From Thermasporomyces composti (GTDB lineage: Bacteria; Actinomycetota; Actinomycetes; Propionibacteriales; Actinopolymorphaceae): DNA of 64,000 bases. Positions 55,314 through 64,000 of this stretch are shown here, in pieces. The number at the start of each line of letters is the position of its first letter. Position 1 is the stretch's first letter. The DNA lies in assembly GCF_003386795.1 (NCBI RefSeq), contig NZ_QTUC01000001.1, forward strand, positions 124,001 to 188,000. Direction: 5' to 3'. The notes beneath the pieces were generated by a model, which had not been told where the DNA came from, did no database searches, and was given only the letters and a program-made list of their open reading frames with translations. The translations under genes were made by a program, and so were the position numbers.

Positions 55314-56123
55314 TCATATCACCTTGACCATGCCAACCAGGGCTTGCGTCACAGCGGGGGTGCCGGCGACAAGCACGTCCATGCCGGACTCGGTGGTGAC
55401 CCACTGGCAGCTTCCCCCCGCGGCGTGGACCAAGGCGATGCCGGCCGCGACGTCCCACAGGTTGACGCCGAACCCGAGATACCCCTCCTGGGAGCCGAGT
55501 GCCACGGACAGCAGTTCGCAAGCGGAGGAACCACTGCGCCGGTAGTCGCGGATGTGATGCATGAGGTCACTGACGAACGCCTGAACGCGCAGCCGCTGCT
55601 CGAGCCCGCTGGGGAGCCCGATGCCGATGAGAGCATCGCCGATGTCGGTGGCCGCAGAGACTCGCGGTGTCACCGACCGACCGAACGCCTCTCCACCTCC
55701 CGCAGTCGCCCACTCACCGTCAGCGGGCCGGACGATCGCCCCCGCGACCACCTGTCCATCCCGCTCGACACCTACCGACACCGCGTAGTCGCCACGCCTG
55801 TGGACGAAGTTCATCGTCCCGTCGAGAGGGTCGACCAGCCAGCGGACTCCGCTCTCACCGGCGTGGACGCCAGACTCCTCGGCGAGGATCGCGTCGTGCG
55901 GTCGGGCGGCTCTGATCAGGCGAAGGATGGCCTGCTCGGCCGCCTTGTCCGCGCTGGTGACGAAGTCGGCGGCGTGTGCCTTGGAGTTCACCTCCACGCT
56001 GCCCAGACGCAGCTCACGCAAGATCGCGTAAGAGCCCGCGTGCGCCGCCGCGAGCGCGAGGTCGCGCAGGTCACTGTCGAGGGTCATGGGGTCATCGAAC
56101 CGGTCATCCGCCGGTGTGGTCAT
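55314..56123 (-). CDS. hisN: Inositol-monophosphatase-family protein, probably histidinol-phosphatase
   Basis: 269 aa. IMPase motifs: [17 protein letters not shown], metal site [13 protein letters not shown], and [17 protein letters not shown]. Lodged between hisD and hisC with 1-nt spacing to hisC. Since HisB has no phosphatase domain, this enzyme fits the missing histidinol-phosphate step; IMPase-type HisN is established in Corynebacterium and Streptomyces. Inositol-phosphate activity cannot be excluded. Confidence 0.78.
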   Translation of the reverse strand: MTTPADDRFDDPMTLDSDLRDLALAAAHAGSYAILRELRLGSVEVNSKAHAADFVTSADKAAEQAILRLIRAARPHDAILAEESGVHAGESGVRWLVDPLDGTMNFVHRRGDYAVSVGVERDGQVVAGAIVRPADGEWATAGGGEAFGRSVTPRVSAATDIGDALIGIGLPSGLEQRLRVQAFVSDLMHHIRDYRRSGSSACELLSVALGSQEGYLGFGVNLWDVAAGIALVHAAGGSCQWVTTESGMDVLVAGTPAVTQALVGMVKVI

Positions 56124-56188
56124 GGTGATACCTGCTCCGTTCGATCGGTGGGCAGTATCTCAGGCGGCGCGAACGGCACCGTGGGGCC

Positions 56189-57511
56189 TCAGGAATACCC
56201 ACCGGGATCGTCGACGAACCGAACCTGTACCGCGGCGCCGTGTGCCGGAAGGTCCTCCGCCTCGGCGAGCGCGACGACGTGCGGAACGGCCTCGCGCAAC
56301 GCTCGCTCGTCGTAGGTGACCACGTGGACCGCCTTCAGGAAGCTCCGGACCGACAGTCCGGAGGAGTGACACGCGCATCCACCGGTGGGGAGCACGTGGT
56401 TGGAGCCAGCGCAGTAGTCACCGAGCGAGACCGGGGACCACGGTCCGACGAAGATGGCGCCGGCGTTGCGCACCCGCGCCGCCCAGCGGTCCGCATCGAC
56501 GGTGTGGATCTCTAGGTGCTCGGCGGCGTAGGCGTCGACGACGGCCAGTCCTTGCTCGAGGTCGTCGACCAGCACGATCGCGGACTGCTCACCACCGAGC
56601 GCCTCGGTGATGCGGTCGACGTGCTTGGTCGCCCGGACCTGCGCCTCGATCTCGTGCAGGACCCGCGTGGCGAGCGTCTCGCTGGGCGTGACGAGAACGC
56701 TGGCGGCCATCGTGTCGTGCTCGGCCTGGCTGATCAGGTCGGCTGCCACGAAGGCGGGGTTGGCGCTGTCGTCCGCGAGGATGGCGATCTCGGTCGGACC
56801 GGCCTCCGAGTCGATCCCGACGACTCCCTTGACCAGGCGCTTGGCGGCCACGGTGGTGATCCGACCCGGACCGGCCACGAAGTCGACCCGGGGACACGTC
56901 TCGGTGCCGTAGGCGAACATGGCCACCGCGCCGACGCCGCCGACGGTGTAGACCTCATCGACGCCGAGCAGCGCGCACACCGCCAGGATCGTGGGATGCG
57001 GCAGGCCGCCGAACTCCCGCTGGGCGGGCGAGGCCACCGCGATCGAGCCGACCCCTGCGACTTGGGCGGGGACGACGTTCATCGCCACGGTGGATGCCAA
57101 GGGCGCCAGACCGCCGGGAATGTAAAGCCCGACCCGCTGGTAGGGAATCAGGCGTTGGGCCACCCGGCCGCCGGGCACGACCTCAACGCTGGGTTCCTTC
57201 TCCAGCTCGGCCTCGCTCACCACGCGCAACCGGCGGATGGACTCCTCGAACGCCGCACGCACCGCGGGATCAAGCTCGGCGAGCGCCCGCTCGAGCCGTT
57301 CGGGGGGAACCCGAAGATCCGTGACCTCCACGCCGTCGCGGCTCGCGATCTCGAGGAGCGCCTCGGTCCCCCGGTGTCGAACGTCGTCCATGATGGGGCG
57401 GACGACCTCGATCGCTGCGTCGACGTCGAACTCCGCCCGAGGAACCAGGCTGCGGTAGTCGAGGGCTTCACCGCGGGCACGGCGGCCGCGAAGGTCGATA
57501 CGACGGATCAC
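56189..57511 (-). CDS. hisD: Histidinol dehydrogenase
   Basis: 440 aa from GTG at 57511 (family-typical start [10 protein letters not shown]). Key segments: [64 protein letters not shown] (zinc Gln/His) and [31 protein letters not shown]. Head of the his cluster in this window; no clear promoter was picked out in the 145 bp before the upstream terminator. Confidence 0.97.
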   Translation of the reverse strand: MIRRIDLRGRRARGEALDYRSLVPRAEFDVDAAIEVVRPIMDDVRHRGTEALLEIASRDGVEVTDLRVPPERLERALAELDPAVRAAFEESIRRLRVVSEAELEKEPSVEVVPGGRVAQRLIPYQRVGLYIPGGLAPLASTVAMNVVPAQVAGVGSIAVASPAQREFGGLPHPTILAVCALLGVDEVYTVGGVGAVAMFAYGTETCPRVDFVAGPGRITTVAAKRLVKGVVGIDSEAGPTEIAILADDSANPAFVAADLISQAEHDTMAASVLVTPSETLATRVLHEIEAQVRATKHVDRITEALGGEQSAIVLVDDLEQGLAVVDAYAAEHLEIHTVDADRWAARVRNAGAIFVGPWSPVSLGDYCAGSNHVLPTGGCACHSSGLSVRSFLKAVHVVTYDERALREAVPHVVALAEAEDLPAHGAAVQVRFVDDPGGYS

Positions 57512-57655
57512 GTCACCGAGTCTAGGGCGCCGGTCGCGAACCGCGTCGTGCGCTGCCGACACCAGCTTCGGGGCGTTGCGTTTCGCCCGACCTATCCGAT
57601 TTCACGCCGGACCTGGTGCCGCTCAGCTCAGCCGAGGTGCCACCCCCTGAGAAGA

Positions 57656-57699
57656 CGTCGCGGCGCCCCGACCGACCACGCCGGTGGGGCGCCGCGACG
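57656..57699 (-). terminator. Strong terminator after the DUF3352 gene
   Basis: Perfect 14-bp stem CGTCGCGGCGCCCC/GGGGCGCCGCGACG with a 16-nt loop that itself contains ACCG/CGGT. It starts 20 nt after the DUF3352 stop and separates that gene from hisD. Confidence 0.88.
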
Positions 57700-57718
57700 A
57701 GGTGCGAGTGCGCGTCGG

Positions 57719-59518
57719 TTAGTTGACGAGGACTCTGAGGGTGAACGCCGCACCGTCGTCGGTGGTGTACCCGGACATCCCGACGGCCTTGAGCGGCTCG
57801 ATGACGTCCCGGTTCGACATCGACGACGGCGCCAGTTGCTCCAGCTTGTCGATGTCGACGAACAGCCCGAACTGGGCGTTCTCGGTGTTGGCCACCACCT
57901 GCCGGAAGGCGTCTGTGTCGCTCAGGCCTCCCTCCTCGACGAGCGCCTGCGCGTAGGACTCGCTGGTGGCCAGCGCCACCGCATCGGACGAGGTGGCCGT
58001 TCCCAGCTGGAACGGCGCACCGGCCGCCGACAGCAGGTTCGTGACCTTGTCCAGGACGTCCTTGGCCTGGTCGACGTCAGCAGGCGTCGACCGGAATCCC
58101 ACCTTCGGGAGCGCGGAGGCACGGCCCTGCACGGCGTCGGCGAGCCCCTCCTCGTCGAGCGCGATGGTGAACTCCTTGCCGAGGATGGTCACCAGGTCAC
58201 CTGGCAGCTCGATCCCGAACTGCTGCCGAGCGGCGTCGATCACGGCGTTGTACTGGTCGCCCGCGGAGGCCCTCAGCGCGCTCTCCACCATCGACCAGTT
58301 CTGCTCAAGCGACGCGCCGGCACCGGCGACCGAGAGCCCGACCACGGTCGACTCCGGCAGCTCACCGAGCTTGATGCCCTTGTCCTGCACCTCGGGGATC
58401 TGTCCCCCGCGCAGGCGAGCCTCCAGCTGGGCGTAGTTGCTCTCGAAGCTGAGAGCCCCGACGACGCGCCCGTCGAACTGGGTGCTTGCCGCGCCCAGCT
58501 GCCCCATGGACTCGTCACCGACCTCGTTGGCGAGCTCCTTCGCGTCGGCCCAGAAGGAGAGCACACCCGTGCTGTCGAGGGCGGCCATGTCGGCGCGGAA
58601 GTCCTCGTTCTCGGCCAGTGGCTTCTCCGCCGCGGCCTTGACCACGTCGTCAGCGATCTGCTGGGTGTCGGCGATGACCATGTAGTCATCGGTGAAGGCG
58701 ACGCCGGTGTCGTCGTCTTCGGAGCGGATCTTCTTGACCGCCTCTTCAGCCTTCTCCTGGTCGGTGATGTGGAGGACCGCGACTGGTTCGGTCCCGCTGT
58801 CACCGGCCGGGACCGCAGCCATGGCCGCCCGGTTGCCCAGCCACGGCTCGATGTCCGTGGCGTAGTCGAGGTCCTTCAGGTCGTCGTCCTCGGACGCGAT
58901 CGCCTCCCACAGGGTCTTGCGCAGATCCTCCTCCTCGTCCCCGAGCTTCTTGTCGACCTCTGGGAACTTCTTGAAGAACCGGAGGGCGTTGAGCTTCTGG
59001 TCGGCGGACGGGTCGAGGTCCATGCGGACGTAGGCGACCGCGTCGGCGGGCAAGACCTCCTCGGGCTGCGGGCCCTTGCTGCGGAGGGCGTTGAAGGCCC
59101 ACGCGCCACCACCAACCGCGACGACGAGGAGCGCCGCGACACCGGCCGCGAGCCACGCTCGACCGCGCTTGGGCTCCGATGGCGGCACACCCGGAGCCGA
59201 GCCCTGAGCCCACGGCCCTTGAGGAGGCGTGCCCGGGCCGCCCGTGGGGGACGCACCCGGCGGCGTGGACGCGTGCCGGCCCGGAGGGCCGTACGGCGCT
59301 GGACCCGGCTGGCCAGGCTGACCAGGCGGAGGGAAGGGCGGCTGACCACTCGGCGGCGGACCATAGGGCGGCTGACCACCGGGCTGTGGACCCGCAGGAG
59401 GCCCACCAGGCTGGCCGAAGCCAGGCTGACCCGGCGGCGGCCCGCCAGGGCCGCCCGACGGCGAGTAGCCAGACCGATGTGGATCGTATGGTGGCTGATC
59501 GTGCGACAAGACGGACAC
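57719..59518 (-). CDS. DUF3352 membrane-anchored protein
   Basis: 599 aa. A Pro/Gly/Gln-rich disordered N-terminus (~7-110) precedes one transmembrane helix (~121-142) and a large extracytoplasmic DUF3352 domain with EVLPADAVAYVRMDLDPSAD, its typical opening. Function unknown, cell-surface location likely. Monocistronic, with its own terminator. Confidence 0.85.
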   Translation of the reverse strand: MSVLSHDQPPYDPHRSGYSPSGGPGGPPPGQPGFGQPGGPPAGPQPGGQPPYGPPPSGQPPFPPPGQPGQPGPAPYGPPGRHASTPPGASPTGGPGTPPQGPWAQGSAPGVPPSEPKRGRAWLAAGVAALLVVAVGGGAWAFNALRSKGPQPEEVLPADAVAYVRMDLDPSADQKLNALRFFKKFPEVDKKLGDEEEDLRKTLWEAIASEDDDLKDLDYATDIEPWLGNRAAMAAVPAGDSGTEPVAVLHITDQEKAEEAVKKIRSEDDDTGVAFTDDYMVIADTQQIADDVVKAAAEKPLAENEDFRADMAALDSTGVLSFWADAKELANEVGDESMGQLGAASTQFDGRVVGALSFESNYAQLEARLRGGQIPEVQDKGIKLGELPESTVVGLSVAGAGASLEQNWSMVESALRASAGDQYNAVIDAARQQFGIELPGDLVTILGKEFTIALDEEGLADAVQGRASALPKVGFRSTPADVDQAKDVLDKVTNLLSAAGAPFQLGTATSSDAVALATSESYAQALVEEGGLSDTDAFRQVVANTENAQFGLFVDIDKLEQLAPSSMSNRDVIEPLKAVGMSGYTTDDGAAFTLRVLVN

Positions 59519-59551
59519 CCCCGTCGTAGGCGGACGTGTGGCGGCAAAACG

Positions 59552-60175
59552 CTAGCGCATGACCTCGATGTCTCGGTGACGGTCCGGCCCCTCGGTGGAG
59601 AACTCGTGGTTTGCGTCGTCCGCCCAGCCCAGCCAGGCCAGCGGCAGCAGCGGCATGAGCGCGGCGATGGGCCATACGAGAAGGAAGCCCCAGGCGCGTA
59701 GCGTCAACGGAGCCGGCGCCAAGGCCCCCATGGGAAGGTCGGGCTCCCACCGCAGGACGACCGCGCCGTTGGCGACCAGGCTGCCGGTGACGAACGACAC
59801 CACGGCAGCCACCAGGCCACCGACGAGGAGAGCGAACACCGTGACGAGACCGTGGCGGAGGTAGACCGTTCCCAAGACAGCGCCGAGCATGACTCCCGCC
59901 CCGCCACCGAGGACGGCGTACCAACCGTCCATCGAGGCGAGGAGTCCGGCGTCCTGCTCGCTCGCCGGGTAGGGGCCGACCTCCGTCATGCGGAGTTGGA
60001 CATCGGGCACGAGGAACGGCCACACCAGGCCCGCCACGACTCCGGCCACGGCGAGGACGACGAGGGGCACCACGAAGGCCCAGACCCGCGCCGTGGGTTC
60101 ACCGCGTCCGATCGCGCCGGGGACGGCGGGCACGGACGCCGGCGGCGGAGTCGGGGAGCTCGATGGTGTGGTCAC
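59552..60175 (-). CDS. DUF2567-like membrane protein
   Basis: 207 aa with four hydrophobic helices (about 32-54, 87-108, 112-135, 155-182). The region between helices 1 and 2 (QDAGLLASMDGWYAVLG) resembles DUF2567 proteins, commonly found between dnaE and hisD in actinobacteria. Proline-rich N-terminal tail. Function unknown. Confidence 0.65.
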   Translation of the reverse strand: MTTPSSSPTPPPASVPAVPGAIGRGEPTARVWAFVVPLVVLAVAGVVAGLVWPFLVPDVQLRMTEVGPYPASEQDAGLLASMDGWYAVLGGGAGVMLGAVLGTVYLRHGLVTVFALLVGGLVAAVVSFVTGSLVANGAVVLRWEPDLPMGALAPAPLTLRAWGFLLVWPIAALMPLLPLAWLGWADDANHEFSTEGPDRHRDIEVMR

Positions 60176-60268
60176 CGCGCCAGATCATAGAGGTCCCCCG
60201 GCGCCACCCGGGCCCGCACCACGATCGTGAGGCGACGCCCCTGGTTTGACGAGGCGTCCCGAGGGCTG

Positions 60269-63200
60269 TCACACCCGGACACAGCCTGGACCGAGGAGCG
60301 CCTTGAGGTCGCCCATGAACGCGGTGGAGGGCGTGACCCGCCAGCGGTCCTCCAGGCGCCACACCTCGGTCTTCCCATCAACCCGCACGTGCACGTGCAC
60401 CTGCGTCAGGCCTGGGTGGGTGGCGAAGATCTCCTTCAGCCGATCCACGACGGGCGGGGTGCAGCGCTCCCTGGGCAGGGAGATCGCCACCGGACCGCTC
60501 TGCTGGTCGGTGAGGTCGGGTGTGGACACCTCCATGGCCACCAGCTGCGGCACCTCGTCACGACGGTCGAGCCGACCCTTGACGACGATGACGGCGTCCT
60601 CGGTGAGCTGGTGGGAGGTGAGCTGGTAGGTCGACGGGAAGAACATCACGTCGATCGCGCCCTCGAGGTCCTCGAGCGTGACGATCGCCCAGGGGTCGCC
60701 TCGCTTGGTCATCTTCCGGGTGACGCCGGTGATGAGCCCACCGACGGTGACGACAGACCCGTCGGGGCGCTCCTCGTCGGTCAGCAGCGCGCCGATCGTG
60801 GTGTCGGAGGCCTTCGCCAGGACGTGCTCGATGCCGAAGAGCGGATGGTCGGAGACGTAGAGGCCGAGCATCTCCCGTTCGTGCGCGAGCAGGGTCGACT
60901 TGTCCCACTCCGGCACGTCCGGGAGCTGCGGCGCCATCATCGCGTCGGTCGCCCCGTCCGTGTCGTCGCCGAACCCGAACAGCGAGTCCTGGCCGATCGC
61001 CTCCTGACGCTTCTGGTCGGCGAAGTAGTCGACCGCGTCCTCGTGCCACGCCACGAGCGCGCGCCGTCGGTGGCCCAGCGAGTCGAAGGCGCCGGCCTTG
61101 GCGAGCGACTCCACGACCCGCTTGTTGCACACGCTCGCCGGCACCTTGGCCATGAAGTCCACCGCGTCCGTGAACCGCCCTTTGGTCTCCCGCGCGGTGA
61201 TGATGGCATCGACGACGTTGGCGCCGACGTTGCGGACCGCCGAGAGCCCGAAGCGGATGTCGGTGCCGACCGGGGTGAAGTTCGCGGCCGATTCGTTGAC
61301 ATCCGGCGGCAGCACCTTGATGCCCATGCGACGGCACTCGTTGAGGTAGACGGCCATCTTGTCCTTGTCGTCCTGGACGCTGGTGAGCAACGCCGCCATG
61401 TACTCAGCTGGGTAGTTGGCCTTGAGGTAGGCCGTCCAGTACGACACCAGGCCGTACCCGGCGGTGTGAGCCTTGTTGAAGGCGTAGTCGGAGAACGGAA
61501 CCAGGATGTCCCACAAGGTCTTGATCGCCTCGTCGGAGTAGCCGCGGGCGCGCATGCCCTCCGAGAAGGGCACGAACTCCTTGTCGAGCACGTCCTTCTT
61601 CTTCTTGCCCATCGCTCGGCGGAGCAGGTCGGCCTGGCCGAGCGAGTAGCCCGCGACCTTCTGGGCGAGACGCTGCACCTGCTCCTGGTAGACGATCAGG
61701 CCGTAGGTCTCGCCGAGGATCTCCTCACACGCCTCCTTCAGCTCGGGATGGATCGGCGTGATGGGCTGCTGGCCGTTCTTGCGCAGCGCGTAGTTGGTGT
61801 GGGAGTTCGCCCCCATCGGGCCCGGCCGATACAGCGCGAGCACCGCGGAGATGTCCTCGAAGTTGTCCGGCTTCATCAACCGGAGCAGCGACCGCATCGG
61901 TCCGCCGTCGAGCTGGAAGACGCCCAGCGTGTCCCCGCGGGACAACAGCTCGTAGGTGCGCTTGTCGTTGAGCGGCAGGGAGAGCAGGTCGATCTTCTCG
62001 CCGCGGCTGGCCTCGATGTTGCGCAGGGCGTCATCGATGATGGTGAGGTTGCGCAGCCCGAGGAAGTCCATCTTGAGCAGGCCGAGCGTCTCGCAGGTCG
62101 GGTAGTCGAACTGCGTGATGATCGCTCCGTCGGTCTCCCGCTTCATCAGCGGGATGTGGTCGGCCAAGGGCTCGGCCGACATGATGACGCCCGCCGCGTG
62201 GACGCCAGTCTGGCGGATCAGGCCCTCCAGTCCCCTGGCGGTGTCGATGACCTTGCGAACGTCGGGATCCTGCTCGTAGAGCGCCCGGACCTCGGCCGCC
62301 TCGTGGTAGCGCGGGTGGTTCTCGTCGAAGATGCCGGACAGGGGGATGTCCTTCCCCATGACCGCCGGTGGCATCGCCTTGGTGATCTTGTCACCGAGCG
62401 CGTACGGGTAGCCGAGCACCCGTGCGGCGTCCTTGATCGCCGCCTTCGCCTTGATGGTGCCGAACGTGACGATCTGCGCGACCTTGTCCTCGCCGTACTT
62501 CTCGGTGACGTAGCGGATCACCTCCCCGCGCCGACGCTCGTCGAAGTCGATGTCGATGTCCGGCATCGAGACGCGCTCGGGGTTGAGGAACCGCTCGAAG
62601 ATCAGGCCATGCTTGATCGGGTCGAGGTCGGTGATGCCGAGGGCGTAGGCCACCAGGCTGCCCGCCGCCGATCCCCGGCCGGGCCCCACGGCGATGCCGT
62701 TGTTCTTGGCCCACATGATGAAGTCGGCCACGACCAGGAAGTACGACGGGAAGCCCATCTGGATGATGATGTCCATCTCGTACTCGGCCTGCCGCCGGTA
62801 CTCCTCGGAGTAGCCGTTGGGGAAGCGGCGGCGCATGCCCCGCCAGACCTCCTCGCGGAACCACGACTCCTCGGTGTAGCCCTCGGGAACCTCGAAGCGG
62901 GGCATGAGGTTGCGTGGCTCGAACATCCCCGTGGTGTCGATCCGCTCGGCGATCTCGAGCGTGGTACGGCAGCCCGCCTGCCACTCCGGCGAGTCGTCGA
63001 GGGCTCGCATCTCCTCCGGCGACTTGAGGTAGTAGCCGGATCCCTCCAGCTGGAACGCCGGTGCCGCCAGGGTGGAGGCGGTCTGCACGCACAGCAACGC
63101 GGCGTGCGCGGTCGCCTCGTGCTCGTAGGTGTAGTGCGAGTCGTTCGTGACGACGTACTGGAGGCCGAGCTCACGGGCGATCTTCTCCAGGCCCGGACGG

Positions 63201-63799
63201 GCCCGCTTGTCGATCTCGATCCCGTGATCCATCAGCTCGACGAAGAAGTTCTCCGCGCCGAAGATGTCGCGGAACTCCGCCGCCGCCTCGAGCGCCTCGC
63301 GCTCCATGCCGAGCCGGATCTTGGTCGGGATCTCCCCGGACGGACACCCGGTGGTGGCCATGAGGCCCTCAGCGTGTTCTGCGAGTAGCTCGCGGTCGAC
63401 CCGAGGCTTCCGGAAGAAGCCCTCCATCGAGGCGCGAGTCTGCAGCTTGAAGAGGTTGTGCAGGCCCTTGACGTCCCGGGCCCAGATGGTCATGTGCGTG
63501 AAGGCGCCGCCGCCGGAGACGTCGTCGTCCTTCTGGTGCTGCTGGCCCCACCGCACCGGCGCCTTGTGAAAGCGTGACTCCGGCGCGACGTAGGCCTCCA
63601 GGCCGATGATGGGAGTGATCCCCGCCGCCTTGGCCTTGGTGAAGAAGTCGTAGGCGCCATGGAGGTTGCCGTGGTCGGTGATGGCCACGGCAGGCATACC
63701 GAGCCGCTGCACCTCGGCGAAGATGTCCTTGAGCTTCGCCGCCCCGTCCAGCATGGAGTACTCGGTGTGGACGTGGAGATGCACGAACGAATCAGCCAT
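60269..63799 (-). CDS. dnaE: DNA polymerase III alpha subunit
   Basis: 1176 aa, full length for actinobacterial DnaE1. N-terminal PHP domain ([16 protein letters not shown], residues 5-20); catalytic palm with [19 protein letters not shown] (about 417-435); helix-hairpin-helix and OB-fold ([20 protein letters not shown]) toward the C-terminus. Replicative polymerase; dnaE next to hisD is a normal actinobacterial arrangement. Confidence 0.98.
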   Translation of the reverse strand: MADSFVHLHVHTEYSMLDGAAKLKDIFAEVQRLGMPAVAITDHGNLHGAYDFFTKAKAAGITPIIGLEAYVAPESRFHKAPVRWGQQHQKDDDVSGGGAFTHMTIWARDVKGLHNLFKLQTRASMEGFFRKPRVDRELLAEHAEGLMATTGCPSGEIPTKIRLGMEREALEAAAEFRDIFGAENFFVELMDHGIEIDKRARPGLEKIARELGLQYVVTNDSHYTYEHEATAHAALLCVQTASTLAAPAFQLEGSGYYLKSPEEMRALDDSPEWQAGCRTTLEIAERIDTTGMFEPRNLMPRFEVPEGYTEESWFREEVWRGMRRRFPNGYSEEYRRQAEYEMDIIIQMGFPSYFLVVADFIMWAKNNGIAVGPGRGSAAGSLVAYALGITDLDPIKHGLIFERFLNPERVSMPDIDIDFDERRRGEVIRYVTEKYGEDKVAQIVTFGTIKAKAAIKDAARVLGYPYALGDKITKAMPPAVMGKDIPLSGIFDENHPRYHEAAEVRALYEQDPDVRKVIDTARGLEGLIRQTGVHAAGVIMSAEPLADHIPLMKRETDGAIITQFDYPTCETLGLLKMDFLGLRNLTIIDDALRNIEASRGEKIDLLSLPLNDKRTYELLSRGDTLGVFQLDGGPMRSLLRLMKPDNFEDISAVLALYRPGPMGANSHTNYALRKNGQQPITPIHPELKEACEEILGETYGLIVYQEQVQRLAQKVAGYSLGQADLLRRAMGKKKKDVLDKEFVPFSEGMRARGYSDEAIKTLWDILVPFSDYAFNKAHTAGYGLVSYWTAYLKANYPAEYMAALLTSVQDDKDKMAVYLNECRRMGIKVLPPDVNESAANFTPVGTDIRFGLSAVRNVGANVVDAIITARETKGRFTDAVDFMAKVPASVCNKRVVESLAKAGAFDSLGHRRRALVAWHEDAVDYFADQKRQEAIGQDSLFGFGDDTDGATDAMMAPQLPDVPEWDKSTLLAHEREMLGLYVSDHPLFGIEHVLAKASDTTIGALLTDEERPDGSVVTVGGLITGVTRKMTKRGDPWAIVTLEDLEGAIDVMFFPSTYQLTSHQLTEDAVIVVKGRLDRRDEVPQLVAMEVSTPDLTDQQSGPVAISLPRERCTPPVVDRLKEIFATHPGLTQVHVHVRVDGKTEVWRLEDRWRVTPSTAFMGDLKALLGPGCVRV

Positions 63800-63823
63800 G
63801 CTGGTGCGCCTTCCTCTGGTCCG

Positions 63824-63848
63824 GGGACCCCGACTCTCCGGGGGTCCC
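63824..63848 (-). terminator. Hairpin upstream of dnaE
   Basis: 8-bp stem GGGACCCC/GGGGTCCC with a 9-nt loop, between the end of the preceding gene and the dnaE start. Likely terminates that gene. Confidence 0.45.
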
Positions 63849-63946
63849 GACTCTAGGACCGACCTGGGACAGGGCCGAAGGGGACGCGCCGCGCGACCCT
63901 CGAGCCGGTCGCCGGACGATGGTCAACGCAGATCACCGGCCGACGA

Positions 63947-64000
63947 TCAGCGGGCAGCCGGTGCCTCCTCCGCGAGGTCCAGGCTCTCCTCGATCACCGC
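63947..64000 (-). CDS. C-terminal end of an unidentified gene
   Basis: The last 17 codons of an open frame entering from outside the window: acidic, Ala/Glu-rich, ending AEEAPAAR with a TGA. The gene upstream of dnaE in relatives is often an RluA-type pseudouridine synthase, but nothing here can confirm that. Confidence 0.4.
   Translation of the reverse strand, partial: AVIEESLDLAEEAPAAR

Noticed and set aside
56516-59701. 1061-codon open frame on the plus strand
   Set aside because: Antisense to hisD and the DUF3352 gene; composition is R/G/D-rich shadow typical of high-GC DNA and it contains no recognisable motif.
60227-63388. 1053-codon open frame on the plus strand
   Set aside because: Lies entirely antisense to dnaE, whose domains are unambiguous.

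Overview
The window is high-GC DNA from an actinobacterium (Actinomycetota). Support comes from the HGxxPAAW and TIGR02234 trp-operon proteins, a PriA-type HisA, a DUF397/XRE pair, DUF3352 and DUF2567 proteins, and frequent GTG/TTG starts. Propionibacteriales or a similar filamentous order is plausible, but the sequence alone does not fix the genus.

Backbone. The minus strand carries a histidine/tryptophan biosynthesis supercluster flanked by dnaE (60.3-63.8 kb) and lgt (1-0.9 kb). In transcription order it reads hisD, an IMPase-type phosphatase (probably HisN), hisC, hisB, a 49-aa membrane peptide, hisH, a guanylate-kinase-like gene, hisA/priA, hisF, hisI, trpE, TIGR02234, HGxxPAAW, trpC, trpB, trpA, then a MauE/DsbA-like redox pair and lgt. 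hisG, hisE, trpD and a separate trpF are not in the window; PriA is expected to supply the TrpF activity. Within blocks the genes overlap by 4 nt, but the cluster is cut by four blocks of unrelated genes.

Island A (about 6-21 kb, between HGxxPAAW and trpC): an RDD protein with a long Y/G/Q-rich domain; a DUF2752 protein; an arginine-to-glutamate-semialdehyde module (guanidino hydrolase, RocD, Lrp regulator); a secreted phospholipase-D-like protein; and a LacI-controlled operon of two uncharacterised proteins, a solute-binding lipoprotein, LacI and an oligopeptide/oligosaccharide-type ABC transporter. The same 12-bp palindrome lies in front of both the PLD gene and this operon. A decayed kinase gene marks the edge next to the trp block.

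Island B (24.3-40.1 kb, between hisI and hisF): a GH92 mannosidase, a zinc-ribbon peptide, a TIGR03085 protein, a TPP riboswitch with ykoEDC (thiamine-precursor ECF transporter), an XRE/DUF397 pair facing a two-gene unit with an apparently N-truncated methyltransferase, a polytopic GT-C-like membrane protein, a HAD phosphatase, a GH15 glucoamylase/trehalase and an APH-type kinase.

Island C (41-51.1 kb, between hisF and hisA): an HxlR/imine-reductase-like divergon and a MarR/MFS operon, each with a perfect inverted-repeat operator; a PEBP protein; and a tightly coupled four-gene operon (SDR-sterile-HAD fusion, zinc alcohol dehydrogenase, divergent LarA-like protein, lysophospholipid acyltransferase). 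I recognise no characterised pathway for this last operon, and it is the best candidate for an undescribed system.

The fourth interruption is small: the guanylate-kinase-like gene between hisH and hisA. No tRNA, rRNA, CRISPR array, transposase or integrase was seen.
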